DNA of 64,000 nucleotides from Lichenicoccus sp964245755. Lineage in GTDB: Bacteria; Pseudomonadota; Alphaproteobacteria; Acetobacterales; Acetobacteraceae. Below the pieces are notes generated by a model, which had not been told where the DNA came from, searched no databases, and worked only from the letters and a program-made list of their open reading frames with translations. The stretch is taken from positions 87,128 to 151,127 of the forward strand of contig CAXTNV010000001.1 of assembly GCA_964245755.1 (NCBI GenBank), in the 5' to 3' direction. Positions 60,034 through 64,000 of this stretch are shown piece by piece. The first letter of the stretch is position 1. Every line of letters begins with the position of its first letter. A program made the position numbers and the translations under genes.

Positions 60034-62421
60034 ATGAGCGCGATGAACCCAGTGCCGGCGGCCTCCAGAGCGGCGAACGTAGCAAACTCCGGCGCCCGTG
60101 CGATCCCGCCGTGCCGTCCCGTCGTCCGGCTCACGTCCGTCGGCCTCGCGTGCCTGCTGCTGGAGGCCGTGCAGGCGCGGGCACAGACGGCGGTCAACGC
60201 GCCGGTCGCGGCACAGCAATCCACGCCGGGCGTCGCCACCGGCACCACCCCTGGCGCCACGCCGGGCCAGTCGAGCGGCCTCGAGACCATCACCGTGACC
60301 TCGGAGCGGCGGTCGCAGAGTGCGCAGAGCGTCGGCAGCTCAATCAGCGTGATCAGCGGCAAGACGCTCGCGGCACGTAACGTCAACAACGTGTTCGACC
60401 TGCAGTACCTGACGCCGTCGTTGCAGGTGACGCCGCAGTTCGGCAGCGGACAGCCCTCGTTCGCGATCCGCGGCCTCGGCTTCAGCGACTATGCCAGCAA
60501 CAACGCGCCGACGGTCGGCATCTACATGGACGAGGTCGCCTACCCGGTCCCGTTCGCCACCAACGGCACCATGTTCGACATCCAGCGCGTCGAGGTGCTG
60601 CGCGGGCCGCAGGGCACGCTCTACGGCCGCAACACGACGGGTGGGGCGATCAACTACATCCTGAACAAGCCGACCCGCACGCTGACCGGCGGCCTCGACG
60701 TGCAGTACGGCCGCTTCGACGCCTCCAAGGTCGATGGCTACGTCGCCGGCCCGCTCGGCAACCGGGTACAGTTCCGCCTCTCCGGCGAGACCCAGCACGG
60801 CGGCGCCTGGCAGCACAACCGCGACGATGACGGCTCCGTGCTCGGCGACGTCAACCGCAGCGGCCTGCGCCTGATCGTGGACGCCGAGGCGACCGACACG
60901 CTCAAGTTCGAGGTCAACCTGCACGGCAGCCACGACCGCTCCGACGGCAGCGGCGAGCATCTCTACGCCCCGCTGACCGCGCTGAACGGCTTCTTTCCGC
61001 TGATCTACCCGGTCTTTCCCGCCGACAGCGACCGCTACGCCACCGCCTGGGGCGCCTCGCCCTCGTTCGCGCGCGAGATCGGCATCCAGACCGATACCAA
61101 GCCGTTCCGGCACCTCGATACCGGCGGCGTCAGCGTGCGCGCCGACCAGGCGCTGAGTTTCGCGACCCTCACCGACCTGGTCAGCTACGACTACGCGCAG
61201 CGCACCGAATACGACAATTTCGACGCCTTCGCCGGCGGCGTCGCCGACGTCTACTACAACTCGCGCGCCAACGTGTTCGCCAACGAGCTGCGCCTGACCT
61301 CGCTCGATGCCGGACGTCTCTCCTGGGTCGGCGGCATCTACTACTCGAACCAGTACCTGAACGATAATTACCGCTCGGGCTTCCAGGACATCTACGGGCT
61401 CGACGGCGATGTGCAGTATTCGCAGACCGTCAACACCATCAGCGGCTTCGGGCAGGCCAACTACAAGCTGGCCCCGGCACTCACCGCGATCGGCGGCCTG
61501 CGCATCGAGCACGAGCAGCGCGACCTCAACAATTTCAGCTCCTACTTCATCTCCGACGGCGCCATCACCAACCCGAACAACTCGGTCGGCCCGCAGAGCA
61601 CCAGCTTCACCGAGCCCTCGGGCAAGGCGGAGCTGGAGTATTCCCCGCTGCACGACGACATGATCTACGCCTCGGTCAGCCGCGGCGTGAAGTCAGGCGG
61701 CTTCACCACCTACAACTCCGGCTCGCCCGAAACCTCCACCGCGCCGTTCAAGCCCGAGAGGCTCTGGGCCTACGAGGTGGGCAACAAGCTGGAGCTGCCC
61801 GCCCAGCACCTGCGCTTCAACCTGGCCGCGTTCTACTACGACTACCACGACCAGCAGATCCAGTCGGCTACAGTCAACGCGCAAACCGGCCTGGTGGGCG
61901 CCATCGTGAACGCGACGAAGTCCCACCTCTACGGCGGCGAGTTCGAGGCCAGCTGGTCGCCGATCCGCAACCTCACCCTGACCCAGGGCGGAGGCTGGGC
62001 GACCGGCCAGTTCGACGTCTTCGAGTCCGTGCTGACCGCGGTGCGCGTGAACGGCGTCTTCGTCGGCGTGTTCGGCGACCGCAAGGGCGACAGCCTGCCG
62101 GCGCCGAAGATCACGCTGAACGGATCGATCAGCTATCGTTGGGAGCTGGGCCGCTTCGACCTGCTCACCGGTGCGGACTACAGCCTGCGCAGCACCTACC
62201 GCTCGCTGTTCGGCAGCCTCTACGACGTCGCCGGCTACACCCTGGTGAACGCCAACGTGACGCTGTCGCCGAAGGGCGGCCGCTGGAGCCTCTCGGCGTT
62301 CGGCCAGAACATCCTCGACAAGCAGTACGACGTCGACCGCAACTTCTTCGTCGCCGGCGACGACGTGGCGCTGGCGGGATTGCCGGCGACCTGGGGCGTG
62401 CGCGCCTCGGTGAATTTCTGA
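60034..62421 (+). CDS. TonB-dependent outer-membrane receptor
   Basis: Outer-membrane gated porin for large or scarce solutes, 795 residues. A long signal region ends near VQARAQ. The mature N-terminus contains a TonB box (LETITVTSERR) and then the plug with SISVISGKTL, IRGLGFSDY, VLRGPQGTLYGRNTTGGAINYI. The remaining 600 residues form repeated beta strands, ending in RASVNF with the required terminal aromatic. No extra signalling domain is present before the TonB box. The plug resembles catecholate/organic-solute receptors without identifying a ligand. A start at 60043 is also possible. It is followed by the amidase at 27 bases. Confidence 0.93.
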   Translation: MSAMNPVPAASRAANVANSGARAIPPCRPVVRLTSVGLACLLLEAVQARAQTAVNAPVAAQQSTPGVATGTTPGATPGQSSGLETITVTSERRSQSAQSVGSSISVISGKTLAARNVNNVFDLQYLTPSLQVTPQFGSGQPSFAIRGLGFSDYASNNAPTVGIYMDEVAYPVPFATNGTMFDIQRVEVLRGPQGTLYGRNTTGGAINYILNKPTRTLTGGLDVQYGRFDASKVDGYVAGPLGNRVQFRLSGETQHGGAWQHNRDDDGSVLGDVNRSGLRLIVDAEATDTLKFEVNLHGSHDRSDGSGEHLYAPLTALNGFFPLIYPVFPADSDRYATAWGASPSFAREIGIQTDTKPFRHLDTGGVSVRADQALSFATLTDLVSYDYAQRTEYDNFDAFAGGVADVYYNSRANVFANELRLTSLDAGRLSWVGGIYYSNQYLNDNYRSGFQDIYGLDGDVQYSQTVNTISGFGQANYKLAPALTAIGGLRIEHEQRDLNNFSSYFISDGAITNPNNSVGPQSTSFTEPSGKAELEYSPLHDDMIYASVSRGVKSGGFTTYNSGSPETSTAPFKPERLWAYEVGNKLELPAQHLRFNLAAFYYDYHDQQIQSATVNAQTGLVGAIVNATKSHLYGGEFEASWSPIRNLTLTQGGGWATGQFDVFESVLTAVRVNGVFVGVFGDRKGDSLPAPKITLNGSISYRWELGRFDLLTGADYSLRSTYRSLFGSLYDVAGYTLVNANVTLSPKGGRWSLSAFGQNILDKQYDVDRNFFVAGDDVALAGLPATWGVRASVNF

Positions 62422-62448
62422 CGGCGTAGCAGGACGCGGAGCCACCCG

Positions 62449-63855
62449 ATGACCAGCCTGACCGAGCTCGACACCGGCGCCCTGCTCGCCGGCTACGCGT
62501 CGGGCAGCTTCTCCCCCGTCGAGTACATCGACGAATTGGTCGCGCACATCGCCGCCTGGGAGCCGCATCTCAACGCGCTCTACGCCTACCAGCCGGAGCG
62601 TGCGCGACGCGAGGCCGCCGCCTCGGCGCAGCGCTGGCGGGAGGGCGCGCCCTGCGGGCCGCTCGACGGCATCCCGGTCACCCTCAAGGAGCTGATCGCG
62701 ACCAGGGGCACGCCGACGCCGTTCGGCACCGCGGCGTCCGAGCTGGTGCCGGAAGCGGAGGACGCCCCGCCGGCGGCGCGCCTGCGCGAGGCCGGGGCGA
62801 TCCTGCTCGGCAAGACCACCGCCCCCGACTACGGAATGCTGTCGTCCGGCCTGTCCAGCTTCCATGCGCTGGCGCGCAATCCCTGGGACGTCGCCACAAA
62901 TCCCGGCGGCTCCAGCGCCGGGGCGGCGTCTGCGGCGGCGGCCGGCTACGGGCCCCTGCATGTCGGCACCGACATCGGCGGCTCGGTGCGGCTGCCGGCG
63001 GCGTGGTGCGGCCTGGTGGGCTTCAAGCCGACGCTCGGCCGGGTCCCGATCGATCCCTACTATGTCGGCCGCTGCGCCGGGCCGATGACGCGCACGGTGG
63101 ATGACGCCGCCCGGATGATGGCCGTCCTCGCCCGCCCCGACGACCGCGACGCCACCAGCCTGCCGCCGCAGGCGATCGCGTGGGAGCGGCCGCTGCATGA
63201 GGTGCGCGGTCTGCGCATCGGGCTGATGCAGGATGCGGGCTGCGGCATGACGCCGGATCCGCAGATCGCCGCCGCCGTCGACCGCGCCGCCGGCGTGTTC
63301 GAGCGGGAGGGCGCGCAGATCGTGCCGGTGCCGCCGGTGCTGAGCCGGCAGATCCTGGACGGGATCGACATCTACTGGCGCGCCCGTGCCTGGGCCGACA
63401 TCGCCCGCCTCCCCCAGGCACGTCGCGACAAGGTGCTGCCCTACATCCTGCGGTGGGCGGCACCGGGCGCCGACCTGTCCGGGCCGGACGCCATCGATGG
63501 CTTCAACCGCACCTTCGAGCTGCGCCGACGCTGCGCCACCCTGTTCGCCGGGGTGGACGCGGTTCTGTCGCCGACCACGCCGAACCTCGCCTTTCCCGCC
63601 GAGTGGCCGTCGCCGCTCAACGACCCGCAGCGGCCGTTCGAGCACATCGCCTTCACCCTGCCGTGGAACATGTCCGAGCAGCCGGCGCTGTCGCTGAACT
63701 GCGGCTTCTCGACCGCGGGCACGCCGGTCGGCCTGCAGATCGTCACCCGTCGCTTCGCCGATCTGCAGGCGCTGCAGCTGGCGCGCTGGTTCGAGGCGCG
63801 TCGTGGCCCGATCTGCTGGCCGCTGCCGCCGCTGCCTCACGGTGCGGGCGCTTGA
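62449..63855 (+). CDS. Amidase-signature (AS) family amidase
   Basis: Predicted C-N hydrolase of 468 residues with the Ser-cisSer-Lys triad: K80 in PVTLKELIAT, S155 in NPGGSSAGAASA and nucleophile S179 in GTDIGGSVRLPA. No signal peptide is visible, so it is probably cytoplasmic. A GGAG ribosome site precedes the ATG. It follows the TonB receptor and overlaps the next gene, suggesting that the imported compound carries an amide it cleaves. AS enzymes vary widely in substrate (acyl amides, carbamates, peptides), so no specific name is given. Confidence 0.92.
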   Translation: MTSLTELDTGALLAGYASGSFSPVEYIDELVAHIAAWEPHLNALYAYQPERARREAAASAQRWREGAPCGPLDGIPVTLKELIATRGTPTPFGTAASELVPEAEDAPPAARLREAGAILLGKTTAPDYGMLSSGLSSFHALARNPWDVATNPGGSSAGAASAAAAGYGPLHVGTDIGGSVRLPAAWCGLVGFKPTLGRVPIDPYYVGRCAGPMTRTVDDAARMMAVLARPDDRDATSLPPQAIAWERPLHEVRGLRIGLMQDAGCGMTPDPQIAAAVDRAAGVFEREGAQIVPVPPVLSRQILDGIDIYWRARAWADIARLPQARRDKVLPYILRWAAPGADLSGPDAIDGFNRTFELRRRCATLFAGVDAVLSPTTPNLAFPAEWPSPLNDPQRPFEHIAFTLPWNMSEQPALSLNCGFSTAGTPVGLQIVTRRFADLQALQLARWFEARRGPICWPLPPLPHGAGA

Positions 63856-64000
63856 ACCGCCGCACCCTGATGACGCGCCTCGGCGGCGGAATGGCTGCCC
63901 TGGCACTCTGTCCGCGCCCCAGTTCGGCTTCGGCTTCGGCTTCGGCTTCGGCCTCGGCCTCGGCCGCACCCGCAGGTCCGGGGCAGCCCGGGCCGCTCGA
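63852..64000 (+). CDS. N-terminus of an exported protein (3' end outside window)
   Basis: The first 49 codons of a gene starting at TTG 63852, which overlaps the amidase stop (TTGA). The product begins LNRRTLMTRLGGGMAALAL, with paired arginines and a hydrophobic stretch like a twin-arginine or Sec signal. A run of alternating Ser-Ala dipeptides follows, encoded by repeated six-base units, then PAGPGQPG. Nothing of the mature domain is visible. Coupling to the amidase suggests a role in the same uptake locus. Confidence 0.7.
   Translation, partial: MNRRTLMTRLGGGMAALALCPRPSSASASASASASASAAPAGPGQPGPL
63927..63965 (+). repeat. Six-base tandem repeat encoding Ser-Ala
   Basis: About six units of TCGGCT/TCGGCC run in frame just after the signal peptide of the partial gene. 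Unit length is a multiple of three, so slippage would change linker length without breaking the frame. Confidence 0.75.

Noticed and set aside
63927..63965. The Ser-Ala coding repeat as a CRISPR or regulatory repeat
   Set aside because: Units are six bases, contiguous, without spacers and in frame within a coding sequence.
61693..63969. A 758-codon minus-strand open frame with repetitive Arg/Pro-Lys ends
   Set aside because: It is antisense to the TonB receptor and amidase, both complete with motifs. Its composition is that of a shadow frame.

Overview
The window is about 64 kb of GC-rich DNA, densely packed with genes that often overlap by 1-25 bases and use GTG, TTG and apparently CTG starts. 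Gene content and order (hemE, hemJ, rho, mnmE-mnmG-rsmG-parA-parB, trpB-trpA-accD-folC, a permease-free regulatory PTS, Kdo/lipid A genes) point to an alphaproteobacterium, most plausibly Rhodospirillales/Acetobacteraceae. The family placement is inference. hemE at the left edge, the mnm/rsmG/par block and two parS-like palindromes (4242-4257 and 39573-39588) suggest the segment lies near the chromosome origin. It comes from a draft assembly: 100 Ns at 16026-16125 are flanked by the same 55 bases on both sides, so the gap is probably not real.

Layout. 1-1.7 kb: end of hemE, a HAD hydrolase and hemJ, then tRNA-Lys(CTT) on the minus strand. 1.9-7.4 kb (minus): mnmE, mnmG, rsmG, parA, parB, covering tRNA wobble modification, 16S rRNA methylation and chromosome partition. 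7.5-9 kb: ogt and a quinone oxidoreductase. 9-11.5 kb (minus): rho and corA. 11.7-16 kb: trpB, trpA, accD, folC. 16.2-18.9 kb: a secreted S10 carboxypeptidase and a nucleoside hydrolase. 18.9-20.5 kb (minus): a protein with a possible ADP-ribosyltransferase-like C-terminal domain and an atypical Rid-family protein. 20.6-24.6 kb: hprK, rapZ, EIIA-Man, HPr and enzyme I, a regulatory phosphorelay with no sugar permease. 24.6-28 kb: FAD protein (minus), CcdA-like protein and periplasmic thioredoxin. 28-33.6 kb: purH, aminotransferase, lolA, a class-I amidotransferase and topoisomerase IB. 33.7-36.4 kb: rsmI overlapping head-to-head with an LpoA-like lipoprotein, then a small orphan gene. 36.6-41.6 kb (minus): lpxK, waaA, a DUF374 acyltransferase, aroC and fabI. 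41.8-43.3 kb: pdxH and a universal stress protein. 43.3-46.2 kb (minus): an unusual 743-residue PLP-fold protein coupled to a histidine phosphatase. 46.4-51.4 kb: rmlB-A-C-D, a glycosyltransferase and a small membrane protein.

51.4-64 kb is the most accessory-looking part. A minus-strand operon encodes a peptide-type ABC importer (binding protein, two permeases, two ATPases), a P1/DmpA-type aminopeptidase, an alpha/beta hydrolase and a TTC38-like TPR protein. Facing it is a plus-strand operon with a TonB-dependent receptor, an amidase-signature enzyme and the start of an exported protein. Together these look like one route from the outer membrane to cytoplasmic hydrolysis of an unidentified peptide- or amide-like nutrient. 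I saw no transposase, integrase, phage gene, CRISPR array or rRNA gene.
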